NCBI GenBank assembly: GCA_964558455.1
Contig: CAZLEE010000021.1
Coordinates: forward strand, 1 to 34,165
Reading direction: 5' to 3'
Length of the DNA: 34,165 bases
Source: DASRLE01 sp964558455
GTDB lineage: Bacteria > Verrucomicrobiota > Verrucomicrobiia > Limisphaerales > Palsa-1400
The notes under the pieces are model-generated. The model saw only the letters and a program-made list of their open reading frames with translations, had not been told where the DNA came from and searched no databases. Both the position numbers and the translations under genes were made by a program. Shown here in pieces: positions 14,333 through 26,490 of this stretch (the stretch's first letter is position 1; each line of letters opens with the position of its first letter).

Positions 14333-16207
14333 ATGAGCCTGCCATCCCGTTTTTCCACGAAGCGTCTGCCTTCATCATTGGGGCCGCTGCTGGCGCTTTA
14401 CGTGTTCTGCATCGTTCGCTTTCATCTCCGTGACGAACTTCAAGTTCAGACCTTCACACCCCTGAATGTCGCGGTTCTTCTCTCTGGCTTCATCTCTTTA
14501 TCCGCCATCGCCTTGAGCGTGGATCTGCTGGTGCCGGCGAAAAACGTGCTGAAATTCGCCTGCAGTGGCTTGGTGGTGGCCGGGTATGTCGTGTTAAGCA
14601 CCTATCACCTGCGAAGTCACAGCCCGCCGGATTACGCGGTGCTGGGAGACAACATGGCCCTGGCCTTCCGCCGGGAAAGCCTGCGCGTCATCGGGCAGAC
14701 TCCACAACGGGATGATTACATTCTGGTTGCCGTGTCTTTGACTGCCGTGGCGCTGCTGCAATGGAAATGGCGCCCAAACGCGCCGCCGGCAAAGAAGGGG
14801 GCGCGGCTCCGGTTGCTGGCACTCCTTGCGGCCTATGGCGCCTGCCTGCAATTTTTGCCCTACTCGTACGACGAACTGACCTGTTTCGCCCAATCGGCTT
14901 ACCGATATTACGTGCCTGCGCAACCGTTGTTCCAAGTCACGGATGCCAGGGAAAAATTCCCTTATGTGAGGGAGATTGCAAATGAAAGGAAGAGCGAACC
15001 TCCGCAAAACATATTCCTCATCATGATCGAATCGTTCAACGCGAATTTCGCTCATCAGAGGACGCCGGAAGGACAGGAATACATGCCGTTTTTCAATGAA
15101 TTAACACGCCAGGGGATGTTCTATGACAACTTTTGGGGCGAGTCCATGCAGACGGTGAAAGGACAGTTGAGCGTCCTGGCCTCAATCACTCCCCTGACGC
15201 GGAAAAAGGTCTTTACCGATTACCCGGATTTAAACCTGCACTGCCTGCCGCAAGTCATGAAGGAAAACGGCTATGACACGGTCTTTTTCCAGGGGTTTGC
15301 GGACCTGAATTTTGAGAACACGGGGGCGTTCATGAGAAGGAACGGCTTCTCCGAGGTGGAGGCCATGAACGACGAGTTTGTTTCGGCTGAGGAAAAAATG
15401 CTGTACAAATGGGGATGGGGCATCCAGGACAACATACTTTACCAGAAAGCCTTCCAATATTTGGACCGCCTTGCCAAACCGGGGCGGGCGGCCAGAAAGG
15501 GTCCCGGATATTTTGTGCTTCTGGCCACCATATCCAATCACATGAAATTTCGAGCTGTCCCTGCGGCCCAGCGCTATCTTTATCCGCAGCCGCGGAACAG
15601 GATTGAGACCTACGCCAACTCAATCAGGGTGACGGATGAATATCTCAAGACCTTCTTTGAGGAATTACAAAAGCGGGATTACCTGGGCAATTCGATTGTG
15701 CTGATCACCGGGGATCACAGTTTCCCCGTCGGCGAGCACGGGTATTACGACAGCGAATCGGGCTTCTACAACGAGTATTTCAAGACGCCGCTGCTCATTT
15801 GGGGAAGAGGCATCTCGCCGGGCCTCTCCCACGAATTGCACTGCCAATTGGACATTGCGCCCACTGTCCTGGACTTGGCCGGGATTTCCGCCAAGGTCCA
15901 TTTTCGGGGGAAATCCGTCTTTTCGGGCGCGTCCGATTTCGTGCCGCTGGTGCAGCCTTACGCCGGCACTTGTCTGGGCATTGTTTCCGGCCGCTACAAA
16001 TATGTTTACCGGGAGCGCGGACAAGAGGAATACGTTTTTGATCTGGACAATGACCCCTTGGAGAAAACGAACATTGTTAAAACAATCATTGGCCAGCCGA
16101 TTTACGAAACCTTTCACGCCAAGGTCGCCGAGACTTTGCGCAACGACCATCTCATCATGGAAAACAGGATCTGGCCAGGCCCGCAGTGCATGGAGAGCAA
16201 ACCATAG
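14333..16207 (+). CDS. LTA-synthase-type phosphoglycerol transferase (sulfatase fold)
   Basis: A 624-residue inner-membrane enzyme. The N-terminal ~180 residues contain about five hydrophobic helices (near 17-30, 44-65, 73-91, 128-144, 160-176). The periplasmic rest is an alkaline-phosphatase/sulfatase-fold domain: 'NIFLIMIESFNANF' with metal ligand Glu233, likely nucleophile Thr274 in 'ESMQTVKGQ', 'ATISNHMKF', and 'LITGDHSFPVGEHG' with Asp461-His462. Family members move phosphoglycerol or phosphoethanolamine from phospholipid to a glycan or lipid acceptor. In a Gram-negative cell lipoteichoic acid is not expected, so a periplasmic glucan, LPS or capsule acceptor is likelier (inference). The ATG follows a terminator by about 250 bases and has no strong ribosome-binding site. 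Confidence 0.85.
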   Translation: MSLPSRFSTKRLPSSLGPLLALYVFCIVRFHLRDELQVQTFTPLNVAVLLSGFISLSAIALSVDLLVPAKNVLKFACSGLVVAGYVVLSTYHLRSHSPPDYAVLGDNMALAFRRESLRVIGQTPQRDDYILVAVSLTAVALLQWKWRPNAPPAKKGARLRLLALLAAYGACLQFLPYSYDELTCFAQSAYRYYVPAQPLFQVTDAREKFPYVREIANERKSEPPQNIFLIMIESFNANFAHQRTPEGQEYMPFFNELTRQGMFYDNFWGESMQTVKGQLSVLASITPLTRKKVFTDYPDLNLHCLPQVMKENGYDTVFFQGFADLNFENTGAFMRRNGFSEVEAMNDEFVSAEEKMLYKWGWGIQDNILYQKAFQYLDRLAKPGRAARKGPGYFVLLATISNHMKFRAVPAAQRYLYPQPRNRIETYANSIRVTDEYLKTFFEELQKRDYLGNSIVLITGDHSFPVGEHGYYDSESGFYNEYFKTPLLIWGRGISPGLSHELHCQLDIAPTVLDLAGISAKVHFRGKSVFSGASDFVPLVQPYAGTCLGIVSGRYKYVYRERGQEEYVFDLDNDPLEKTNIVKTIIGQPIYETFHAKVAETLRNDHLIMENRIWPGPQCMESKP

Positions 16208-16343
16208 TTTTTTTATAAGAGTCGGGATCACAGCACACAATCCGCTTAGCCCCCGCCTTCCACTTCTCCATCTCCTTCGGAGCCGGCGCGCCCGCCTTTT
16301 AAAATTGGTATGCGGCTGAAAATGGGGTAAATTGCCCCTCCTG

Positions 16344-18842
<2,499 letters not shown>

Positions 18843-18875
18843 CCCGCCTGCCCATCTGCGCAGCGGCAGGAAAAA

Positions 18876-18899
18876 GCTGAAACGCTGAAACGCTGAAAA
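18876..18899 (-). repeat. three tandem 8-bp units shared with 2463-2494
   Basis: GCTGAAAC, GCTGAAAC and GCTGAAAA follow each other in the 71-bp gap between two convergent genes. The reverse complement is the same octamer as at 2479-2494. No hairpin terminator is visible between the two convergent genes, although both end here. Confidence 0.65.
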
Positions 18900-18913
18900 C
18901 GGATGCCGGGAAA

Positions 18914-21595
18914 TTACTTTTCGGACCAGAGCCAGGGGGGGAGGGACGCGCCACGGAAACGGTTGGTGATGGTTTGAAGCTCTTGGGCGGTGAATTTTGC
19001 TCCCTTGGTCAGGTCGGCGCCTTGACGGGATTCGGGGTCGAATTCCGGCAGGACACGGCTGGATTCAAAGGGGGTGTTGGTCAGGGCGGCCAGGATGTGT
19101 TGCTCCAGGGCGGCGAAGTCGGGCGGGTTGGCCGCACAGCCTTGGGGATGGTCTATGATGCCGGTTAATGCTTGTTCGACTTTTTCGGTTTCACGGATGA
19201 CGAAGGGCGGTTTTTTGATGCCAGGGCCGGCAACGATGGCGGCGTGCTTGAGTTTCATGTCGCGCTTGGCTTGACGGGTTTGCCGGCGGAGGTTCCAGGC
19301 TTTCTGCCATGTCAATAAATCAGCGTATGTGCCGGCGTTGGAGAATCGAAGGACTGCCTCCCTGTCGCAGGAAACGGGTTTGTCCAGGGACACGGTGATG
19401 ATGTGGTTGAGCGGGTTCCAGGACCAGCGGTCAAGGTTGTCGCCGGATTCCGATTCCGGCATTTTGCGCCCGTTGAGGGTGATGGCTTGCGGTTTGAACA
19501 GGCCGTGAACCTGGACATCATAACGGCGATGGAACAGTTGCCCCTTGAACTGGCCTTTCGCCGGGCCGATGCGCAGGGCGTAGTTTCCGGCAGCATCCTC
19601 CGGGGCGAAATGCAGGGCGGTCCAGGCGCAGGCGCCGGTCCGGTAATTGAGCGAGACTCCGTCATCTTCGTAAAGATTGAAGTCGGCCGCGCGCGGCCCG
19701 GCATAGACTTGGAGGGTCAGCGGATCCGCCGGTTTTTCGTCGCTACGCGACATGTCGGGAGCCATGGGCAGGATGGAACCGGCGCGCGCGAACAGCGGCA
19801 TGCGGTCGAGCGGACATTCATGGGTCACGGTCCGTCCGCCTTCGTAGAGGTCGCCGGTGAAGAAATCGAACCAGTCATCGCCGACGGGGAGGAAAACCTG
19901 TTTGCGGGCCGGTTTGCCGTGGCCGGGGGAATTGATGGGGGAGACCAGCAGTTCGTCGCCGAACATGTATTGTTGCTCGTTATGGTAGGCGGCTTCCTGG
20001 CCGGGATATTCCAGATACATGCCGCGAACGAGGGGCAGGCCGGTTTCATGCGCCACGCGGGAACAGGTGTAGATGTAAGGAATCAAGCGGTAGCGCAAGC
20101 CGACAAACTTGCGATAATTCTCCATGCCTTCCATCCCGTATTCCCAAGGCAGACGAAGCCCCCAAAGTCCATGGAACCAAAGCACGGGGCTGAATGCGCC
20201 GAATTGCACCCAGCGCTCGTAGAGTTCCGGCGGCAAATCCACTCCAAAGACGCCGCAGCAAAGGTTGTTCATGTAAGGCGTAAGCTGGTTGCCGCCCTGG
20301 ATGGTGGCGGGAATCAACACCGGCAGGGATTCCCACACGCCGTCAAGGTCGCCGGTGAAAAAGATGCCGTAGCGGTGCGAACCCCAGCAGTTTCCCAGAC
20401 GGCAGAAAGCCGTGGTGCGCAGTCCGGTGATATGTTCGCTCCCCTCGTATTCGATGTGGCGGGTCCAAAGGAGACTGTCCAAACCATCCATGTTGGCGGG
20501 GGCGCCGCCGTCCTGCCACCAGAAGGCCAGGCCGCGATCCAAGTCGGGTTTGTGCAGGAGGTTCATGAAGAGGCCGGCGTATTTTTTATTGGCCAGGTCG
20601 TGGGGGATTTCCTTTACGTCCGCCGGCAAACCCATGGCCTGGCGGATGGTGTCAAAATGGCTGTCGCTCTCGCGGGTGAGCGCGCCGTAATGTTCGTTGA
20701 CCGTGACCTTGACGCCCTGTTGTTTCATCCAGGAAAAAAAGCCGGCCGGGTCGGGCATTTGTTCGAGGTCCCAATCGTAGCCCGTCCAGACCATTTTGGT
20801 TTTGGAATCGGAATCAATCACGACCATATCGAGGGGAAGCTGTTCATCGCGGAATTGTTTCACGATCATCTTCCATTCCTCGCCCGAATAGCCGGCGCGC
20901 GAGCCAAACCAGGAGCCGAACACGTAACGGGGCAGCATCGGAACCGGCCCGGTCAAAGCCGACAACTCGCGCAAAGCCGATTTGTAATCGTTGCCGTAAG
21001 CCAGGAAAAACCAATCCTGCCCGTCCTTGATCGCGCGCGGCATGACCCAGTCGTTGGTCAAATCGAACAAGGCGGTTTTGCTGTCATCCAGCAAGTAGCA
21101 ACCCTTGCGGCTGAGGGGGCCGGGGTCGGTGACTTTTTTGGTGCTGCGATTGCCCAGTTCCCCGGGCACGCCGCCCAAATTCAGCCCATCGGGCTGCCCC
21201 GGCTTCCATTGGTGCAATCCGGCCTGGTCCTGCCAATCAATGAAAAGATTGTTGCTGGTGAACGGGCCGGAGCCGGTCTTGTAATGCAATTCCAGAACGG
21301 CGGTGTTGAGAATCAACCAGCCGTCCGCCTCGTGGCTGCGCGCAACAGTTTGCGGCCAGCGATCCCGATTAATGACCGAGACACTGGGAGCGTCCACAAA
21401 AACGCCGGAGGGCGAATATTCCATTCGAACCAAGGAAGCATCCAGGACCTGAAAACGAGCCGGGCCGCGCCCGAAAACCGGGACGGAAGCCACAGGCAAG
21501 GGAGGGTCAAAAACGCGGGCGGGCAGACCCTGGCCGGGAGCGGTTCCGGCCAGGCCAAGGGACACTGAAGCGATGGCGATGAAGGCAAATTTCAT
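18914..21595 (-). CDS. exported GH31 family glycosidase
   Basis: An 893-residue secreted or periplasmic glycoside hydrolase. The signal peptide ends near 'GTAPGQG' (residue ~22). The GH31 barrel shows 'FGSWFGSRAGYSGEEW' (226-241), 'VVIDSD' (258-263), the nucleophile region 'FWWQDGG' with Asp362, and 'FFTGDLDGVWESL' with the likely acid/base Asp416. A C-terminal beta region with 'PLFARAGSILPM' and 'YEDDG' completes the fold. GH31 includes alpha-glucosidases, alpha-xylosidases and others; the atypical 'TVNEHYGALTRES' segment does not let me name the substrate. It is the last gene of the sugar operon, 42 bases after ribulokinase, which suggests it frees the sugar that is then imported. Confidence 0.88.
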   Translation of the reverse strand: MKFAFIAIASVSLGLAGTAPGQGLPARVFDPPLPVASVPVFGRGPARFQVLDASLVRMEYSPSGVFVDAPSVSVINRDRWPQTVARSHEADGWLILNTAVLELHYKTGSGPFTSNNLFIDWQDQAGLHQWKPGQPDGLNLGGVPGELGNRSTKKVTDPGPLSRKGCYLLDDSKTALFDLTNDWVMPRAIKDGQDWFFLAYGNDYKSALRELSALTGPVPMLPRYVFGSWFGSRAGYSGEEWKMIVKQFRDEQLPLDMVVIDSDSKTKMVWTGYDWDLEQMPDPAGFFSWMKQQGVKVTVNEHYGALTRESDSHFDTIRQAMGLPADVKEIPHDLANKKYAGLFMNLLHKPDLDRGLAFWWQDGGAPANMDGLDSLLWTRHIEYEGSEHITGLRTTAFCRLGNCWGSHRYGIFFTGDLDGVWESLPVLIPATIQGGNQLTPYMNNLCCGVFGVDLPPELYERWVQFGAFSPVLWFHGLWGLRLPWEYGMEGMENYRKFVGLRYRLIPYIYTCSRVAHETGLPLVRGMYLEYPGQEAAYHNEQQYMFGDELLVSPINSPGHGKPARKQVFLPVGDDWFDFFTGDLYEGGRTVTHECPLDRMPLFARAGSILPMAPDMSRSDEKPADPLTLQVYAGPRAADFNLYEDDGVSLNYRTGACAWTALHFAPEDAAGNYALRIGPAKGQFKGQLFHRRYDVQVHGLFKPQAITLNGRKMPESESGDNLDRWSWNPLNHIITVSLDKPVSCDREAVLRFSNAGTYADLLTWQKAWNLRRQTRQAKRDMKLKHAAIVAGPGIKKPPFVIRETEKVEQALTGIIDHPQGCAANPPDFAALEQHILAALTNTPFESSRVLPEFDPESRQGADLTKGAKFTAQELQTITNRFRGASLPPWLWSEK

Positions 21596-21637
21596 TTGGG
21601 CGCAAATTCGTTTGGACGGCGCATTCTACGGCTTCAT

Positions 21638-23317
21638 TTATGCCCGCGCGCGAGCGCGGATGTCAATCAGCCGCTTCATCACCGGATGAAGATTGCCCTG
21701 CCATCCGGTCGTGCCGAAGGCGTCGTGCAAGGTTTTGTAAATGGCGTAAAGCTCGGCGTAGGTTTTGCACGCCTGCGGATTGGGTTTATAGACCTGGAGT
21801 TTGGAGACGGTCATGGCCTTTTGCGCGGCGGCAAAATTCTTATGGGCGCCGGCCACGACCGCGCCGGCAATGGCCGCGCCGAGCGCGCAGGCCTGGGTCG
21901 AGTGCGCCACCTTCATGGGGCGCTGGGTGACATCGGCATAAATTTGCATGGTCAACGGGCTTTTGACGGCGATGCCGCCGCAGTTGATCACCTGCCGGAC
22001 GGCCACGCCGTGTTCCTCGAGGCGGTTAAAGATGGTCAGCGCGCCGAAAGCGGTCGCCTCGATCAGGGCGCGGTAAATCTCGGCGGGGGTGGTGTAAAGC
22101 GTATGGCCGACGAGCAGGCCGGAAAGCGTCTGATCCACCAGGACGGTTCGATTGCCATTATTCCAGTCCAGGGCCAGGAGGCCGGATTCGCCGGGGCGCA
22201 GTTTGGCGGCGGCGGCGGTGAGGGTTTCATGGGATTGGGCCGGGCCGCCGGGCTGGATATAATTGACAAACCAATTGAAGATGTCGCCCACGGCCGATTG
22301 CCCGGCTTCCAAGCCGTAAAATCCGGGCAGCACACTGCCGTTGACAATGCCGCAGAGGCCGGGGATGGGGGGAAGCTTTTTATCGGCGGACCAGACAGCG
22401 ATGTCGCAAGTGCTGGTGCCGATGATTTTGACCAGCACGCCCGGGGCAATGCCGCTGCCGACCGCGCCGAGGTGGGCGTCGAGCGCGCCAACGGCGACAG
22501 GGATGCCGGCGGGCAGCCCGGTTTTTTTCGCCCAAACGGCGGAAAGGGAGCCGGCGGGTTGGCCGCTGGAAAGGACGCGGGAAGCAAGGCGCGGGCGCAA
22601 CGCTCCCAATTTTGGCGAAAGCCGGGCGAGGAATTTTGCGTCGGGATAGCCGCCCCAGGACGGGTTGAACATCGCCTTGTGACCGGCGGCGCAAATCCCG
22701 GCGGCGCGCCGGGCGGGCAATTCGGTGCCGGTCAGCATGGCGGGAATGTAGTCGGCCAGTTCCACCCACGAATGGGCGGCGTCAAAAACAGCCGGGGCGA
22801 CGCGGAGGCAGTGGAGGATTTTGCTAAAGAACCATTCGCTGGAATAAGTGCCGCCGCAACCGGCGACATATTCGGGGCGGATTTTGCGGGCGAGGGCGGT
22901 GATTTCCGCGGCTTCGGCGATGCCGGTGTGATCCTTCCACAGCCAGGCCATGGCGTTGACGTTATGGGCAAATTTTTTCTGGAAAGCCAACGGCTGTCCG
23001 TCAGCGTCCACCGGCAACGGAGTGCTTCCGGTGGTATCCACGCCGATACCGATGACCTGGCCGGGACGGAAGCCGGGCATGGCGCGGCGGGCGGCGGCAA
23101 GGGCTTGTTGAATGCAGGCCTGGGCGCCGTCCACGTAATCCGCCGGGTGCTGGCGGGCGAGATTGGGGTCGCGGGTCAGGATGACCCCTTGGGTGCCGTG
23201 GCGGTAATTCCAGATGCCGGTGGCAATTTCGCGGCCAGTGGCAATATCCACGATGACGGCGCGAACCGAGTTGGTGCCGTAGTCGAGGCCGATAGTGTAT
23301 TGAGGAGGATTTTTCAT
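21638..23317 (-). CDS. araB: L-ribulokinase
   Basis: A 559-residue FGGY-family kinase that phosphorylates L-ribulose to L-ribulose 5-phosphate in the cytoplasm. It has the N-terminal phosphate-binding 'IGLDYGTNSVRAVIVD' (9-24), 'GVDTTGSTPLPVDADG', 'WLWKDHT', and late 'INCGGIAVKSPLTMQIYADV'. The length fits the AraB group (about 560) better than xylulokinases (about 490). The ATG follows the transporter stop by five bases, with AAGG overlapping that stop as the ribosome-binding site. AraA and AraD are not in the window, so the pathway must be completed elsewhere, or the substrate differs from arabinose-derived ribulose. Confidence 0.87.
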   Translation of the reverse strand: MKNPPQYTIGLDYGTNSVRAVIVDIATGREIATGIWNYRHGTQGVILTRDPNLARQHPADYVDGAQACIQQALAAARRAMPGFRPGQVIGIGVDTTGSTPLPVDADGQPLAFQKKFAHNVNAMAWLWKDHTGIAEAAEITALARKIRPEYVAGCGGTYSSEWFFSKILHCLRVAPAVFDAAHSWVELADYIPAMLTGTELPARRAAGICAAGHKAMFNPSWGGYPDAKFLARLSPKLGALRPRLASRVLSSGQPAGSLSAVWAKKTGLPAGIPVAVGALDAHLGAVGSGIAPGVLVKIIGTSTCDIAVWSADKKLPPIPGLCGIVNGSVLPGFYGLEAGQSAVGDIFNWFVNYIQPGGPAQSHETLTAAAAKLRPGESGLLALDWNNGNRTVLVDQTLSGLLVGHTLYTTPAEIYRALIEATAFGALTIFNRLEEHGVAVRQVINCGGIAVKSPLTMQIYADVTQRPMKVAHSTQACALGAAIAGAVVAGAHKNFAAAQKAMTVSKLQVYKPNPQACKTYAELYAIYKTLHDAFGTTGWQGNLHPVMKRLIDIRARARA

Positions 23318-23322
23318 GCGCC

Positions 23323-24915
23323 TTAAGAATGAGATTCAGGAATTGCACGGGCAAGGGGCGCGTTCGCCTCATGTTGGAGCGACTGCGCGTTGCTGTATTT
23401 GGGCCACTTGAAGGCATAGTAGGCTACGAATACAAAACAAACCATCGGAACAATATAACCGCGCGACATACCATGTTTGTCAGCCACATACCCCATGAGT
23501 TTGGGCAGCATCGCGCCACCCATAATAGCCATGACAATGAAGCCGGAGGCCTTCTTGGCCCGGACCCCAAGACCGTGAATGCCAAGCGCGAAGATGGTTG
23601 GAAACATGATTGACATGAAGAAATAGCTCAGGAAAACGCAAACCACCGAGATCCAGCCCAGTTTCAGAAAAACCAGCAGGCAAAGGAGCACATTCACGCA
23701 ACCATACAGACCCAAAACCTTGTGTGCAGAGAATTTCTTAAGAATGGCCGCCCCGGAAAACCGACCGACCAGGAAACAGAAGAATCCAAACGAGGCGAGC
23801 CTGGTCGCCCCATAGTCGCTGAAATGGAAGACCCCGTCCCTGAGGTCAAACCAGCCTTGCATCCAACCTGAGTTCCAGGATGCAGGAAGGGCGGGAACTT
23901 CCGATGTCATGTAGTTAATCAAGAAACTGAAGATGCCAGCTTGGGCGGCGACGTAGAAAAATTGTGCCAGCGTGGCGCCGGAAAAGTGGGGATGCGACCA
24001 GATGCTGTGGTGCGTAATTTTGCGGGCGACCGGGAAAAGCGCAGCGGCGGCTATGGTAATTGCGGCGCCAGCGACAGTCCACAAAGTCCTGGCAATTACC
24101 GAGTCACTCGCGCCGACCGTGCTGAGAATCACCCAGAGGATCATGACAACAACGCCCACCAGAACGGCCACGTTGGCCAACAGCAAAAAATAGACCAGCC
24201 GGCGATTGATTTCTCTCTCCGCCGCAGCCGCGACAATCGTCCCGGAATTTTTGTCATCAATATTGTAGTCATCAGCGGTTTTAATATCGGGAACGTTGGC
24301 GAAGAAAAAGACCAGGGCCAGAACAATGACCAGCACGGCCACCCCGGCATAAGGAATCCACAGGGTTTGGCTGCCGGTTGAATTTCCAGCGACGTCCTTG
24401 GAATAGAAAAACATGCCGCCGGCGAGCGGCCCGAACAGCCAGCCAATCCCATTGCAGGACTGGGCCAGATTGATGCGGGTGGCCGCGAACCGCTCGTCGC
24501 CCAATACCGTAGTGTAAGGATTGGCCACCGTTTCCAGAAAAGTCAGGCCCGAGGCAATCACGCACACCCCCAGCAAGAACGCCCAAAAAGCCGCGATGTG
24601 CGTCGCCGGGATAAACCAAAAACCGCCGCAAGCGACCAACAGCAGTCCGACAATAATTCCTCCTTTGTAACCGAGTTTGATCGCCAGCCAGCCGGCTGGC
24701 AGGGACATCAGGAAATAACCGAGATAATGGGCGAATTGCACCCAGGCGGATTGGGCCAGAGTGAGGTGCAACTCCTCCTGAAAATGCTTGTCCATCACGT
24801 CAATCATCCCGTTGCAGAATCCCCACAGGAGAAAGAGCGAACTGGTCAGACAAAAGGTGAAGATAAGATTTTTGCCGTCAGCCGTGACGAACATGCCTGT
24901 CTTTTTCGGAGTCAT
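23323..24915 (-). CDS. FucP-type sugar:H+ symporter (MFS)
   Basis: A 530-residue inner-membrane transporter of the major facilitator superfamily, closest in pattern to the L-fucose permease group ('LFLLWGFCNGMIDVMDKHFQ' near the start, 'GLTFLETVANPYTTVLG' in the middle, 'FPTIFALGIHGLG' near the end). About 12 hydrophobic helices are visible, with a charged loop ('DIKTADDYNIDDKNS') between the two halves. Paired with ribulokinase downstream and a mutarotase-like gene upstream, it likely imports a pentose or 6-deoxy sugar. It is longer than E. coli FucP (about 438) because of enlarged loops, including 'WNSGWMQGWFDLRDG'. It starts nine bases after the preceding stop. Confidence 0.85.
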   Translation of the reverse strand: MTPKKTGMFVTADGKNLIFTFCLTSSLFLLWGFCNGMIDVMDKHFQEELHLTLAQSAWVQFAHYLGYFLMSLPAGWLAIKLGYKGGIIVGLLLVACGGFWFIPATHIAAFWAFLLGVCVIASGLTFLETVANPYTTVLGDERFAATRINLAQSCNGIGWLFGPLAGGMFFYSKDVAGNSTGSQTLWIPYAGVAVLVIVLALVFFFANVPDIKTADDYNIDDKNSGTIVAAAAEREINRRLVYFLLLANVAVLVGVVVMILWVILSTVGASDSVIARTLWTVAGAAITIAAAALFPVARKITHHSIWSHPHFSGATLAQFFYVAAQAGIFSFLINYMTSEVPALPASWNSGWMQGWFDLRDGVFHFSDYGATRLASFGFFCFLVGRFSGAAILKKFSAHKVLGLYGCVNVLLCLLVFLKLGWISVVCVFLSYFFMSIMFPTIFALGIHGLGVRAKKASGFIVMAIMGGAMLPKLMGYVADKHGMSRGYIVPMVCFVFVAYYAFKWPKYSNAQSLQHEANAPLARAIPESHS

Positions 24916-24924
24916 GACGGGAGA

Positions 24925-26145
24925 TTAGTTCGGGTGCAGGGCGGATTTGATTTCTTCCAGCGAGACGCCGAAGACGGACCGGGCCACGGGATCGAGGGCC
25001 GACTCCGGTCCTGACAGGTGAATTGTCCGGTGGAGGTGGGAGACGCTCCTGCCCGGGGCCAGACCGGCGGCCGGGGAGGAGGATTCAATTTCAAAGAACG
25101 GCCCCAGCGGCTTGGCGCCGGGCGAGGGTGGCCCGTCGTTGTAGCTGTTCATGGCGTCGCCGCCGTAGGGGTTATCCTGCAGCTTCCAGAGCGAGTTCAC
25201 ATAATCCGTCACGCCCTCCGGCTGGTTGAATTGGACAATGGTGAGGACCTGGTGGTCGGCGTCATAAGCGCCCAGAACCGCCTTGCTGCGCCGGGGGTTG
25301 ACACCAATTTTGCTGCGGAACTTGCCGTCGCCGCTGAGGAAGATCGTGTTTTCCCCGACCTTCAAGCGGTCGGGCGGGATGGCGCCGAAATAATCGGCGG
25401 TCACCTTGATACCCAGTTCAGATTCCGGTCCGGGCTTGATGGGGACGACAATGGTCGAGTGGGGCGAAGGGGTGAACATGCCGAGAATCCAGACGGACAA
25501 GAGGCCGCTTTCCTTTTTCCAGGCCTGTTTTCCGGCGTTGGAAATGCGGTTGTCGGTTTCATAGGCCACGAGGCTGATCTGGTCCGAGGGCGGAACGCCC
25601 AATTTCTTCCAGGCCGCCTTTGTGTCAAGCAAACTAACCCCGCGTTTCACCGCGACATGGAAACGGGTGCCCGAATAATTGGTCAGGGCGAAATTCAGGC
25701 TGAACACCGCCCGCTTCTGAGATTGGCTGGCGGTCTCAAACGGGAGGGTGTCGAAGGGCGGCGGCACCTGCCAGTTGGCCAGGTCGAATTTCGCGCCTTG
25801 GGCAAAATAAACCGAAAACTGGCCGCCTTCCGGCCCGAGCCAGAACCGGTCTTCGCCGCCGAAGGCGTTCATGTGGGGCAGCAGTTTGCCGGACGCGATC
25901 AATTCCCGGTTGATAAAGCCAAAACTGCGTCCGTCGTCGCCAGTGGCCGTGCTGGTCATGACCCGGCCCTGCCAGGCCGGGGCGATGGCCACCTTGGCGG
26001 CGTCTTTGGCATCGCTTAACACGATGACGGGGGTGTGAAGTTTTAAGAAAGAGATATCATCGCCAAAGGAAGCGCCGGAGGAAGGCCGGGCCATTGCTGT
26101 CAATGCAGCCATAAGCAGGAGGGTCTTGATGATGGGAGGATTCAT
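24925..26145 (-). CDS. periplasmic mutarotase-like protein (DUF6786-like)
   Basis: A 406-residue exported protein with a signal peptide ending near 'RPSSGA' (residue 25). The mature part contains 'HMNAFGGEDRFWLGPEGGQF' (about 91-110) and 'GPFFEIESSSPAAGLAPG' with 'SHLHRTIHL' near the end, features of galactose-mutarotase-fold proteins and, as far as I recall, of the DUF6786 family. It may interconvert sugar anomers or act as a lyase-like sugar-binding protein; no catalytic residues can be assigned with confidence. It is the first gene of the operon, so the operon promoter should lie between about 26150 and 26490. Confidence 0.7.
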   Translation of the reverse strand: MNPPIIKTLLLMAALTAMARPSSGASFGDDISFLKLHTPVIVLSDAKDAAKVAIAPAWQGRVMTSTATGDDGRSFGFINRELIASGKLLPHMNAFGGEDRFWLGPEGGQFSVYFAQGAKFDLANWQVPPPFDTLPFETASQSQKRAVFSLNFALTNYSGTRFHVAVKRGVSLLDTKAAWKKLGVPPSDQISLVAYETDNRISNAGKQAWKKESGLLSVWILGMFTPSPHSTIVVPIKPGPESELGIKVTADYFGAIPPDRLKVGENTIFLSGDGKFRSKIGVNPRRSKAVLGAYDADHQVLTIVQFNQPEGVTDYVNSLWKLQDNPYGGDAMNSYNDGPPSPGAKPLGPFFEIESSSPAAGLAPGRSVSHLHRTIHLSGPESALDPVARSVFGVSLEEIKSALHPN

Positions 26146-26259
26146 TTTTATTTATGGGTTAGGTTTCAAGCGGAACCAGGATTGTCGCGGGGGGGCGCAT
26201 CCGCCCCTGATGGGATGGAGAACCCGCACCTGCGGGGCGCTGCCCGATCTGAATAATGC

Positions 26260-26271
26260 TGAAACGATTCA
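26260..26271. promoter_or_regulatory. possible LacI-type operator upstream of the sugar operon
   Basis: TGAAACGATTCA has TGAA and TTCA arms around a central CG, the pattern of LacI/GalR-family operators, with the two positions flanking the CG not symmetric. It lies 115 bases upstream of the first operon start. No regulator gene is present in the window. The rest of 26146-26490 has no supported gene. Confidence 0.3.
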
Positions 26272-26490
26272 CGATTTTCCTTCCCGCTGTGACGAGCCGG
26301 ATCGCGCGCCGTTTCGGGATGGCAAAACCTACTGCCTACCCGTTTCACAAGTCCAGCAACAAATCGGCGGGTTGCCTTAAATTCAATGACACCGGAAATC
26401 GGTGGAAACAAACATGAGTCAACGGATGCCTTCACGCCCCTCCGCCGGCAACAGTTTGCCTTTGAATTGAATTCCCCCTGGAAAAAGGCT

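Noticed and set aside
19403..21568. 721-residue plus-strand frame
   Set aside because: It is antisense to the GH31 gene, in which catalytic motifs and a signal peptide are present. Long antisense frames are common in GC-rich genes.
21596..23326. 576-residue plus-strand frame
   Set aside because: It is antisense to ribulokinase and consists of Gly/Ala/Asp-rich shadow sequence.
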